Shown one piece after another: positions 38,202 through 45,311 of a stretch of DNA of 55,292 bases (positions are counted from its first letter, which is position 1; each line of letters begins with the position of its first letter). The notes under the pieces are model-generated. The model was given only the letters and a program-made list of their open reading frames with translations. It was not told where the DNA came from and did not search any database. The stretch spans positions 1-55,292 of the forward strand of contig JBBRCE010000033.1 of assembly GCA_038205115.1 (NCBI GenBank). Reading direction: 5' to 3'. The stretch comes from JBBRCE01 sp038205115 (GTDB lineage Bacteria > Planctomycetota > Planctomycetia > Pirellulales > JBBRCE01). Made by a program: the position numbers and the translations under genes.

Positions 38202-38945
38202 ATGTATCAGTTCTTCAGTTGGCTCCTTCAACCATATATTATCTGCTGGCTGACGATCGATATCGGCCTGATACTCGTTTGGCGATCGACGGCGCGGGAG
38301 CAACGTCGCCGTCTGTGGTTGCTGATCGTGCCGTGGTGCGCAATGACGTTGCTGATGACCGCCGGCGTGGCCTACTTGCTCAATGGCTCGCTGGAGTGGC
38401 AATACGATCCGCTGGTCGACCGACCTGACGACTCACAAGCGATTGTGGTGCTAGGCGGCGGAGTGCGTAAAGCGTACGGAGTCTTGCCCAGCGAATTGAG
38501 CGAAAGCGGTTTGCGACGTTGTCAGCGCGCGGCCGAACTTTATCAGCAAGGCGCGCCGCTGCCGATTTTTTTGGCGGGTACCGAAGAGGAGATGCAAGCA
38601 TCGCGGCAGGCGCTGATCGCCTGGAACGTGCCCGACAAAAACATTTTCTCCGAGCCGGAATCGACCACCACGCACGAAAACGCGGCAGAGACAATGAAAT
38701 TGTTGAAGCCGCGGCAACTCAATCGGTTGCTGCTGGTAACCGACGCCGCCCATCTGCCCCGCGCCGTGCGCGCCTTTGCCCGGCAAGGCGCGGACGTGAT
38801 TCCGGCCGGTTGCAATTATCGCCTGCGGGCGGTCAAAACGCCGCTCAGCTATTTCGTCATCGGTCCGCATTCCGCAGCCGAATCATCCGACGCGTTGCAC
38901 GAATGGTTTGGCATCGGCTGGTATTGGCTGCGAGGGCGTATTTGA
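38202..38945 (+). CDS. ElyC/SanA/YdcF-like membrane protein (DUF218)
   Basis: 247 residues. Two N-terminal hydrophobic segments (about 5-27 and 41-62) anchor the protein in the inner membrane; a DUF218 domain follows from residue 79: AIVVLGGGVRKAYGVLPSEL, GLRRCQRAAELYQQG, IFLAGTEEE, ESTTTHENAAETMKLL and LLLVTDAAHLPRAVRAFARQG. ElyC and SanA act in envelope integrity and peptidoglycan or polysaccharide metabolism; the molecular activity is not settled. It is a single plus-strand gene, divergent from secA and convergent with the amidohydrolase. The start at 38202 gives the usual short cytoplasmic N-terminus. Confidence 0.9.
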   Translation: MYQFFSWLLQPYIICWLTIDIGLILVWRSTAREQRRRLWLLIVPWCAMTLLMTAGVAYLLNGSLEWQYDPLVDRPDDSQAIVVLGGGVRKAYGVLPSELSESGLRRCQRAAELYQQGAPLPIFLAGTEEEMQASRQALIAWNVPDKNIFSEPESTTTHENAAETMKLLKPRQLNRLLLVTDAAHLPRAVRAFARQGADVIPAGCNYRLRAVKTPLSYFVIGPHSAAESSDALHEWFGIGWYWLRGRI

Positions 38946-39002
38946 AAACCGCGGGAAATTCGACGCTATCGCGATTTCTGCCAGCCAGCGCTTTCGAGCC
39001 AG

Positions 39003-39827
39003 CTAATTCCGATGGCGTAGCGGCAAACTCCGGCGCACTTCAGTCACGCGGTTGAGGTCGATTTTGGCCAGCACAACGGATTCCGCTTCGCCGGCGCTGG
39101 CCAGTTGGATGCCCCAGGGATCGATGATTTGCGAATGGCCGTATGTCTTGAACGCGCCTTCGCTGGTTCCCCACTGGTTTGCAGCGATCACGTAACTTTG
39201 CGTTTCGATGGCCCGCGCCCGCAACAGCACATCCCAATGATCGCGGCCCGTTTCGTGACTGAAGGCCGACGGCACGACGATCACTTGGCAGCCCTGGTTG
39301 ACCAACGCGCTAAACAACTCCGGAAAACGCAGATCGAAGCAGATTGCCAAACCGATACGCCCAACCGGCGTTTCGACGACCACCGATTCCTCGCCGGCCG
39401 CGATCCAATCCGACTCTCGCCCCGAGATTTTGCCAGGCAAGTCGATATCAAACAAATGCTGCTTGCGGTAGCGACCGAGCAATTCGCCATCCGGCCCGAA
39501 CACCAGGCAGGTGTTCCAGGCTTTGGACGTGCCCAGTTGGCGTTCGGGCAGGCTGCCGGCGACGAGCGTAACGCTGTATCGTTTTGCCAGTTCGCTAAGA
39601 CCCTGGCTGGCCAGACCGGGAATGGCTTCGGCCAGCGCCGCGACGGATTGAATCGGTCCCCAGGCGAAAAACAGTTCCGGTAAAACCACCAACTTTGCGC
39701 CTTGCTCGGCCGCATCGGCCACCAATCGCTCGGCCGTGGCCCAATCGCGCGCGACGTTAGCGCTCTTGCGCATTTGCACCGCCGCAGCGAGAAATGGGCT
39801 ACCGCTGGAAGCGTTTTGAGCTGTCAT
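39003..39827 (-). CDS. Carbon-nitrogen hydrolase (nitrilase superfamily, Nit-like)
   Basis: 274 residues. The catalytic triad is intact: Glu51 in KLVVLPELFF, Lys122 in YRKQHLFDIDLPG and Cys163 in GLAICFDLRFPELFS. The KQHLFDID and CFDLRFPE blocks are those of the Nit group, whose members hydrolyse deaminated glutathione or omega-amides of alpha-keto acids, so a metabolite-repair amidase is the likely role. Lengths and order of motifs are normal, and the GHSQIIDPWG block is present near the end. The ATG at 39827 is chosen; a longer frame up to 39878 would nearly reach the oxidoreductase stop at 39891. It lies 63 bases downstream of that gene. Confidence 0.9.
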   Translation of the reverse strand: MTAQNASSGSPFLAAAVQMRKSANVARDWATAERLVADAAEQGAKLVVLPELFFAWGPIQSVAALAEAIPGLASQGLSELAKRYSVTLVAGSLPERQLGTSKAWNTCLVFGPDGELLGRYRKQHLFDIDLPGKISGRESDWIAAGEESVVVETPVGRIGLAICFDLRFPELFSALVNQGCQVIVVPSAFSHETGRDHWDVLLRARAIETQSYVIAANQWGTSEGAFKTYGHSQIIDPWGIQLASAGEAESVVLAKIDLNRVTEVRRSLPLRHRN

Positions 39828-39890
39828 CGGTTGCTCATCTAACACCTTGTTTTTCGCATGCGCCATCCGGCAGCGCATGCATCAAAGTGG

Positions 39891-41027
39891 TTAGCCCACA
39901 TTCTGCCAGGCACCGGTTTTGGCACTGCTCAACACCGCATCGCAAACTTTTTGTGTTTCCAAAGCGTCGCGGAACGTGGGGCTGGCGGGCTTGCCCGACG
40001 AAAGGCTTTCCAAGAAGTCGGCCACTTGATGCACGAACGACGACTCGTAACCGATCTGCAAGCCAGGCACCCACCACTTGGCCATGTAAGGATGGTCGCC
40101 GTCGGTGACGTGAATCGAACGCCAGCCGCGCAGACGGCCTTCGTCGCGATGATCGAAATATTGCAAGCGGTGCAAGTCGTGCAAATCCCATTTGATCGAG
40201 GCATTTTCGCCGTTGATTTCGAACGTGTACAGCGCCTTGTGGCCACGCGCGTAACGGGTCGATTCGAACAGGCCCAGCGAACCGTTTTGGAAATGGCAAA
40301 GGAAGGCGCAGGCGTCGTCGATCTCGACCTTTTGCACCTTGCCGGTAGCGGTATGCGTGCGCTCTTTGATGAACGTCTCCGTCATGGCGGTGACATTTTG
40401 GATGCCGCCGTTGAGCCACAACGCGGTGTCGATGCAATGCGCCAGCAGATCGCCGGTGACGCCGCTGCCGGCCGCAGCCGCATCCAAACGCCACAAACCG
40501 GCGCCGCCCTGCGGCAGATCGGCGGAGATGGTCCAGTCTTGCAAGAAGTTGGCGCGGTAATGAAAGATTTTGCCGAGCTTGCCTTCGTCGATCAATTGCT
40601 TGGCAAACGAAACGGCCGGCACGCGGCGGTAGTTGTACCAAACCATGTTTGGCACTTTGGCCGCTTCCACCGCCTGGCACATCTCTTCGCCTTCGGCCGT
40701 GTTCATCGACAGCGGCTTTTCGCAGAGAATCATCTTGCCGGCTTTGGCGGCGGCAATCGAAATTTCTTTATGCACGTTGTTGGGCGTGCAAATATCCACC
40801 GCGTCGATGTCTTTGCGCTGCAGCAGCTTTTTCCAATCGGTCTCGACCGATTCGTAGCCCCAGGTATCGGCGAAGGCTTGGGCCTTGGCTTGATCTCGCG
40901 CGCAGACCGCCTTGAGCACGGGGCGATATTCCAGGTCGAACAGGTTATTGACGTTCTTGTAACCATTGGTGTGCGCCCGGCCCATGAAGCCGTAGCCGAT
41001 CATGCCGATGTTGAGTGGTTTGGTCAT
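39891..41027 (-). CDS. Gfo/Idh/MocA-family oxidoreductase
   Basis: 378 residues. The N-terminal Rossmann domain opens with KPLNIGMIGYGFMGRAHTNG (dinucleotide-binding glycine motif), then IDAVDICTPNNVHKEISIAA and ILCEKPLSMN, the catalytic EKP block typical of Gfo/Idh enzymes. The C-terminal alpha/beta domain has GVTGDLLAHCIDTALWLNGG, with the likely catalytic Asp-x3-His. Such proteins oxidise or reduce a sugar or inositol using NAD(P); planctomycetes carry many, and the substrate is unknown. No Tat signal is visible, so it is cytoplasmic. The ATG at 41027 places the glycine motif at the usual distance; an upstream frame to 41096 would overlap the DUF4058 stop. Confidence 0.93.
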   Translation of the reverse strand: MTKPLNIGMIGYGFMGRAHTNGYKNVNNLFDLEYRPVLKAVCARDQAKAQAFADTWGYESVETDWKKLLQRKDIDAVDICTPNNVHKEISIAAAKAGKMILCEKPLSMNTAEGEEMCQAVEAAKVPNMVWYNYRRVPAVSFAKQLIDEGKLGKIFHYRANFLQDWTISADLPQGGAGLWRLDAAAAGSGVTGDLLAHCIDTALWLNGGIQNVTAMTETFIKERTHTATGKVQKVEIDDACAFLCHFQNGSLGLFESTRYARGHKALYTFEINGENASIKWDLHDLHRLQYFDHRDEGRLRGWRSIHVTDGDHPYMAKWWVPGLQIGYESSFVHQVADFLESLSSGKPASPTFRDALETQKVCDAVLSSAKTGAWQNVG

Positions 41028-41092
41028 TGATGTGTTGGTCCTGATGCGTGTGCGAAAGTTGTCCGGATCACGAAGTTTCAGATCGTCGAACT

Positions 41093-41881
41093 TCAACGAT
41101 CGGATTGCTGGGCGAGCAACGTGCGGAAGCGCGCGAGATCGGCGTCCCGCATTCGACCGTATGGCGGCTTGGCGTAGTCGATCTCTTCCGCGAACGGTCC
41201 CTCATCGTACGCTTGATCGACGACAATTTGAAGGTCCAAAACGACATCCGGTTCACCAGCTTTTAAAGGAACGCGCACCCGCGGCAATCGTTGCCCAAGC
41301 GCGACGGGGTAGACTTCGAATTCGTCGCGCTGTGCTGCCCGCGCGACGCAAACGAAGTAGCTGGCGTTCCAGGCCGAATCGACGGAGTGCTGCGACAATG
41401 CGAGGGCGAATTTGCCTTCGCGTAATAGATCGATTTCAACCAGATTGGCGCCGGCCGCGAGCAGTTCTTGCTGCTTTTTTCGGTACAGCGTCCGACCGCG
41501 GCCGCGCGCCTTATTGGCCGGACTCAGAAATTCGATCCCGGTGACCAAATGCCCTCCGGCCGCATCGATGATCTCGATGAACGGTTGCGTGATTTCCGAA
41601 TCCAGCATTTTGACGTAGACCGGTTCGTCGGCTTCGATCCCGGCTTGCGGCAATCGCTGTTGACGCGTTGCCGGCCGTTGGACGAGCGATAAATCCGGAT
41701 AAATCGACCGGCCAGATTCCGTCACCCATATGCGCTCGCCGATTTTTACCAGATATCCGCGCGGCGAAAGCCGCGGCTTGAGTTGCCGGTTGGTGGCCGA
41801 AATCATCAAGTGATGGAGGTTTGGAAACCAAGCCGGATCTTCACGCCACGGATTCATACTTGGAAAGGGATTCGGCATCAT
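41093..41881 (-). CDS. DUF4058 family protein
   Basis: 262 residues. The opening NPFPSMNPWREDPAWFPNLHHLMI, the later YPDLSLVQRP, EPVYVKMLDSEITQPFIEII, GHLVTGIEFLSPANKARG and a Lys/Tyr-rich helix (GRTLYRKKQQELLAAGANLVEIDLLR) match the DUF4058 family, which is common in cyanobacteria and planctomycetes and of unknown function. The VTGIEFLSPANK and LVEIDLLREG blocks are reminiscent of nuclease-like folds, but this is only a resemblance. It lies between the sugar isomerase-like and oxidoreductase genes on the same strand. Confidence 0.85.
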   Translation of the reverse strand: MMPNPFPSMNPWREDPAWFPNLHHLMISATNRQLKPRLSPRGYLVKIGERIWVTESGRSIYPDLSLVQRPATRQQRLPQAGIEADEPVYVKMLDSEITQPFIEIIDAAGGHLVTGIEFLSPANKARGRGRTLYRKKQQELLAAGANLVEIDLLREGKFALALSQHSVDSAWNASYFVCVARAAQRDEFEVYPVALGQRLPRVRVPLKAGEPDVVLDLQIVVDQAYDEGPFAEEIDYAKPPYGRMRDADLARFRTLLAQQSDR

Positions 41882-41939
41882 TCCCTCATTCTAATTCCGT
41901 TTTGCGCCTCGAAATGTTCAACGACCGCGCCGTGACAAT

Positions 41940-42989
41940 TTATTCCTGCCAGCCGTGCCGGTCGCGGACGGCGAGCATGGCGGCCAGAATATCTCGCCAG
42001 GTTTGCGGCTTGTGCATGACTTCGTTGGGAAACATGCAGCCATCCCAGCAGATGTGGCGAAACTTTTTGGTGACGTTGCCGTAATGGTCCCGCAGCCAGA
42101 AGCCGGCGTGATGCGGAATGTCGAGCTTGCCATTAGGATCGGTGGCCAGGCAGTGGCGACCGGTTTTATCGTGCGAACCAGAGCCCTTGACCGTGGCGTC
42201 GTTTTGGGCAATGTGGAAATCGATGGTCCAGGGGCGTAGCGCGTCGGTCAGCGTCTGTAGCGCCGCATCGAGCAGGGACTTGTCTTTCCAATCGAAATTC
42301 TGCGGCAGCAGCGCGTCTTCCGGCGCGTTATAGCCGAGCGTGTAGAGCAGTGTGTGGGCCATATCTGCCTGAAATCCGATCACGCCGGGCCGATCCGTGA
42401 GTTCCAGCAGTTGCACCATTCGCCGCCAACTGTGCATGCCGCCCCAGCAAATTTCGCCTTCGGCGGCCAGGCGCTCGCCAAAGTCGGCGGCCACATCGCC
42501 CGCAGCGCGAAACGTAGCCGCAATAGCCTTTTGATTTTCTTCCGGGTTACCGAGCCACTCGCCCGGGCCAGCCGATGAATCGATGCGAACCACGCCGTAC
42601 GGTCGCACGCCAAGATCGCGAAGTTTTTTGGCGATGCGGCAGCCTTTGCGAACTTGCTCCACAAACTGCTTACGATCCGTCGGGCTGCCCATGGCGCTGC
42701 CGCCACCGGTGGGCGGCCAAACCGGCGCTACGACCGAGCCAATCGTGAGGTTCCGCTGGCGAACTTTATCGGCCAGCCGTTTGAGATCGTCGTCCGTGGC
42801 GTCGATATCGACATGCGGGGCAAACAGAAACAAATCTACGCCGTCGAACTTCACGCCCTCGACCTCCGCCGCGGCGGTCAGATCGAGCATCGTGTCCAGG
42901 TCGATGGCCGGCTCGGAGTCCGGACCTTTGCCAACCACGCCCGGCCAGGCGGCATTGTGAAGCTTGGGAAAATTATTGGTGTGCGACAT
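41940..42989 (-). CDS. Sugar phosphate isomerase/epimerase-like TIM barrel
   Basis: 349 residues of the xylose isomerase-like TIM-barrel (AP endonuclease 2) superfamily. Supporting blocks: GVKFDGVDLFLFAPHVDID, NLTIGSVVAPVWPPTGGG, AAEGEICWGGMHSWRRMVQL (Glu and His metal-ligand candidates), VIGFQADMAHTLLYTLGYN (Asp-x2-His) and WTIDFHIAQNDATVKGSGSHD. Metal ligands of the family are thus plausibly present. Planctomycetes use such proteins for sugar and inositol catabolism, in keeping with the neighbouring Gfo/Idh oxidoreductase, but the substrate is unknown. No signal peptide is seen. The ATG at 42989 directly begins a family-like N-terminus. Confidence 0.88.
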   Translation of the reverse strand: MSHTNNFPKLHNAAWPGVVGKGPDSEPAIDLDTMLDLTAAAEVEGVKFDGVDLFLFAPHVDIDATDDDLKRLADKVRQRNLTIGSVVAPVWPPTGGGSAMGSPTDRKQFVEQVRKGCRIAKKLRDLGVRPYGVVRIDSSAGPGEWLGNPEENQKAIAATFRAAGDVAADFGERLAAEGEICWGGMHSWRRMVQLLELTDRPGVIGFQADMAHTLLYTLGYNAPEDALLPQNFDWKDKSLLDAALQTLTDALRPWTIDFHIAQNDATVKGSGSHDKTGRHCLATDPNGKLDIPHHAGFWLRDHYGNVTKKFRHICWDGCMFPNEVMHKPQTWRDILAAMLAVRDRHGWQE

Positions 42990-43041
42990 GGTTGGGTCTC
43001 ATGCTAAGAAATGAAGCTTCGGATTCGCAAACGGGATCAAG

Positions 43042-43677
43042 CTATTCACCGCGAGCACGATCGCGAATCCAGTCCGAGAATTCGCGGAGCCAGGCGTTTT
43101 CTCGTCCGCCGCGGTAGCGATCCAAGAAAATTAGAATATCCTCCGACCTGAGCATCGGAAATGCCAGACTACGTTCGATCGGATCATATTCACCAGCGGA
43201 ACTACGACTCAGGAACGTCAACGTCTGATCCTTGTGGCGCCAAATCTCTGGCACCTTGAGCGCGGAGTAAATTGGCAGCCGTGGAAGGCAACTGGACGTA
43301 ACGTCAACCTCGACGGCGAGGTCCGGGGGTGGGTCGAGATCGGGATCGAAATCCACTCGATCTCGCATCAGTTCAACGTTCGTAATGAAATAGCATTCGT
43401 CCGGCTCTAGCCCTGCTTTGGCGCGACTGCCCGTGAGAGTTGTCGAACCAAAGCTGAAGATTTCCATGCCAAGCGCAACGGTTGCCGTCTCAATCAATCG
43501 ACCGATGCGTCTTTTGGTCCAATCGTGCTCGGCGCTGGGCGACATAAATTCCAGAACCCCATCTAGGTAGGAGTGCCGTAAACGCTGGCTGTTGAACGTT
43601 TGCAAGAAGCGCTCATACTGCTCCCACGAAACGCCACTGAGCTGAAAGCATTGCTCACGATCATCCGCAATTGCCAT
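43042..43677 (-). CDS. Uma2 family endonuclease-like protein
   Basis: 211 residues. The Uma2 (DUF820) family has a PD-(D/E)xK nuclease fold. Here the hallmark blocks are YLDGVLEFMSPSAEHDWTKR, GLEPDECYFI, and PPDLAVEVDVTSSCLPRLPI followed by YSALKVPEIWRH; the acidic residues of the putative active site are kept. The biological role of the family is unknown, though it is much expanded in cyanobacteria and planctomycetes. The ATG at 43677 has GAGGG eight bases upstream; a TTG six codons earlier is possible. A palindrome lies about 40 bases upstream. Confidence 0.9.
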   Translation of the reverse strand: MAIADDREQCFQLSGVSWEQYERFLQTFNSQRLRHSYLDGVLEFMSPSAEHDWTKRRIGRLIETATVALGMEIFSFGSTTLTGSRAKAGLEPDECYFITNVELMRDRVDFDPDLDPPPDLAVEVDVTSSCLPRLPIYSALKVPEIWRHKDQTLTFLSRSSAGEYDPIERSLAFPMLRSEDILIFLDRYRGGRENAWLREFSDWIRDRARGE

Positions 43678-43716
43678 GGTAAATTCCCTCGCCAATCAAC
43701 TCGACTCACCAGACAT

Positions 43717-43736
43717 CATTGCGTAATTGCGCAATG
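43717..43736. promoter_or_regulatory. Imperfect palindrome upstream of the Uma2 gene
   Basis: Seven-base arms CATTGCG and CGCAATG flank a near-palindromic TAATTG core. It lies 40-60 bases upstream of the Uma2 start and just after the cupin gene stop at 43778 on the same strand. It could be an operator or a small hairpin; there is no T tract. Confidence 0.35.
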
Positions 43737-43777
43737 TAAGTGCGGGCCAACAGCAATGTCGTCAAAACCTTACTCAC

Positions 43778-45025
43778 TCACGCACCCTTGATTAGCGGCA
43801 AGTTTTTATGCACGTCGGGGCCAAAGTAACGCAGGCCAACCAGCGGCTCGCTGCCGGTGTTTTCAATCTCGACGCCAGCCGCGGCGGCATCGGCCGTGAT
43901 GAACACTTCGTCTTCGGTTTCTTGGCCAAAGCGAATCATGGCCGGCGTTTGCAAATTGAGTTTGCCCATGCGGCCGCGACCTTGAACGGTAATCCAACCG
44001 CTGGCGCCGGGGTCTTTGATGGTGCATTTAGCGCCGGGCTGCAGCGTCAACTCCTTGGAGCTGAACAGTTGCTCGCCATCGACCTTGCCGTACACAATCC
44101 ATTTGTCTTCCACGCCACTTGTGGACGCGGCCGTGTCGACGATCGGCTCCAAATAGTTGTTGGCCTTGAAGTGCGTATCGACGTTCTTCTCCCAATCGAG
44201 CTGTTCGATGATGAAATCCAGATCGCGGTGTTTATCCTTCGGCACGTCTTTGACCAGTAGCGACCAAGGCACTTCGCGACCTTCCACCAGCGATTGGAAC
44301 ATGCCGAACACATCAGAACCCCATTGCGGCTCGTACGTGCAAAGCGAACCCGGCGCATGCAGCACGCCAGGCGGAATCAACCAGCCAGTGCCGCGTTGCA
44401 AGCGATAAGCACGCGAGTGATAGAGAATGCCGTTGTCGCCTTTGTCCCAATCTTCCAAACATTTGCGGAGTTGGGCCTTGGTGGTGCCCGGCTCCAGCCC
44501 CATGAACGTATACGCAAAATTATTGTCGACGTTATTCAATTGCGGCGGGAAGTAGTAACTTTCTGGCTTGCCTTCCTGACCGGTCAGCGCCGCATGCTTA
44601 AAGCTCTGATGCATGTGATGGGGAATTGGCCCCATGTTGTCGAAGAACTTCGAGTAGACCGGCCAACGGTTGTATTTGGCATACATGGTTTTGCCGATGA
44701 GCTTGTTGCCCGCCTCGGCCACTGCGTCAATCAGTGTGAATCGCTCGCCGCCGTGGGCAACGTAGCTCAAGCCTTCGTCCGGTACGCGGCCTTCGTTGGC
44801 GGCTTCCGTGGTGCTGGCAAACCAGCGTTCGTCGATGCCACCGCGATGCGCGCCGTAGGCGTACCAATCGGTCGGTGCCAGCTTGATTCGCTTACCGGGA
44901 TGCAAAAAGCTGCGCGGCACCCAGGTGGGCGTGAGCCGCAACAAGCCTTCACCGGCCTCCAAGGCTCGCGATAGTACGGCGGCCACGTTATCTTTTTTGA
45001 CGATCTTGGACGAACCTTGAACCAT
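43778..45025 (-). CDS. Cupin protein, class I mannose-6-phosphate isomerase-like
   Basis: 415 residues. The metal-site pattern of type I phosphomannose isomerases is visible: IPHHMHQSFKHAALTG (His137 and His139), KPESYYF (Glu155) and LIPPGVLHAPGSLC (His223). The N-terminal part YAYGAHRGGIDERWFAS and the C-terminal cupin (KCTIKDPGASGWITVQGRG) suit the family. It is probably a sugar isomerase of the cytoplasm, although it differs enough from classical ManA that the substrate is uncertain. The ATG at 45025 follows a GGGGAG; a frame open up to 45262 is not coding-like and would run into the terminator. It is the first gene of the minus-strand run down to 39003. Confidence 0.8.
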   Translation of the reverse strand: MVQGSSKIVKKDNVAAVLSRALEAGEGLLRLTPTWVPRSFLHPGKRIKLAPTDWYAYGAHRGGIDERWFASTTEAANEGRVPDEGLSYVAHGGERFTLIDAVAEAGNKLIGKTMYAKYNRWPVYSKFFDNMGPIPHHMHQSFKHAALTGQEGKPESYYFPPQLNNVDNNFAYTFMGLEPGTTKAQLRKCLEDWDKGDNGILYHSRAYRLQRGTGWLIPPGVLHAPGSLCTYEPQWGSDVFGMFQSLVEGREVPWSLLVKDVPKDKHRDLDFIIEQLDWEKNVDTHFKANNYLEPIVDTAASTSGVEDKWIVYGKVDGEQLFSSKELTLQPGAKCTIKDPGASGWITVQGRGRMGKLNLQTPAMIRFGQETEDEVFITADAAAAGVEIENTGSEPLVGLRYFGPDVHKNLPLIKGA

Positions 45026-45239
45026 AACCGGCGAACTCCCCAGTGACGTAAGAGGCGATGTGTGAATGAAACTCGGGCGACAATTCCGCGACCTGTTCGA
45101 AGGTCGATCGGACATGCGGCGGCGGATGTGCGGAAACCGTTGTTTTATTCTGCGGCCAGAATTCAGGCAAGCGACCGCGATCAAAAAAAGCGGCCGTGTA
45201 AGCCGAATTTTGCCGCCGCGGTTGGTCTGCCCTCTGCCG

Positions 45240-45280
45240 AAAAACGACCAAGCCGCGTCCAACGGATGAACGCGGCTTGG
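45240..45280 (-). terminator. Rho-independent terminator downstream of the LEPR-type repeat gene
   Basis: Perfect 11-bp stem (45270-45280 with 45248-45258) with an 11-base loop, followed on the minus strand by TCG and then five Ts (45244-45240). It lies 32 bases after the stop of the gene ending at 45312. A second run of seven Ts (around 45183-45189) lies further on behind a weaker GC hairpin. Confidence 0.85.
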
Positions 45281-45311
45281 CGACTTGATTCCGTCCAGCC
45301 GACCGAACAGC

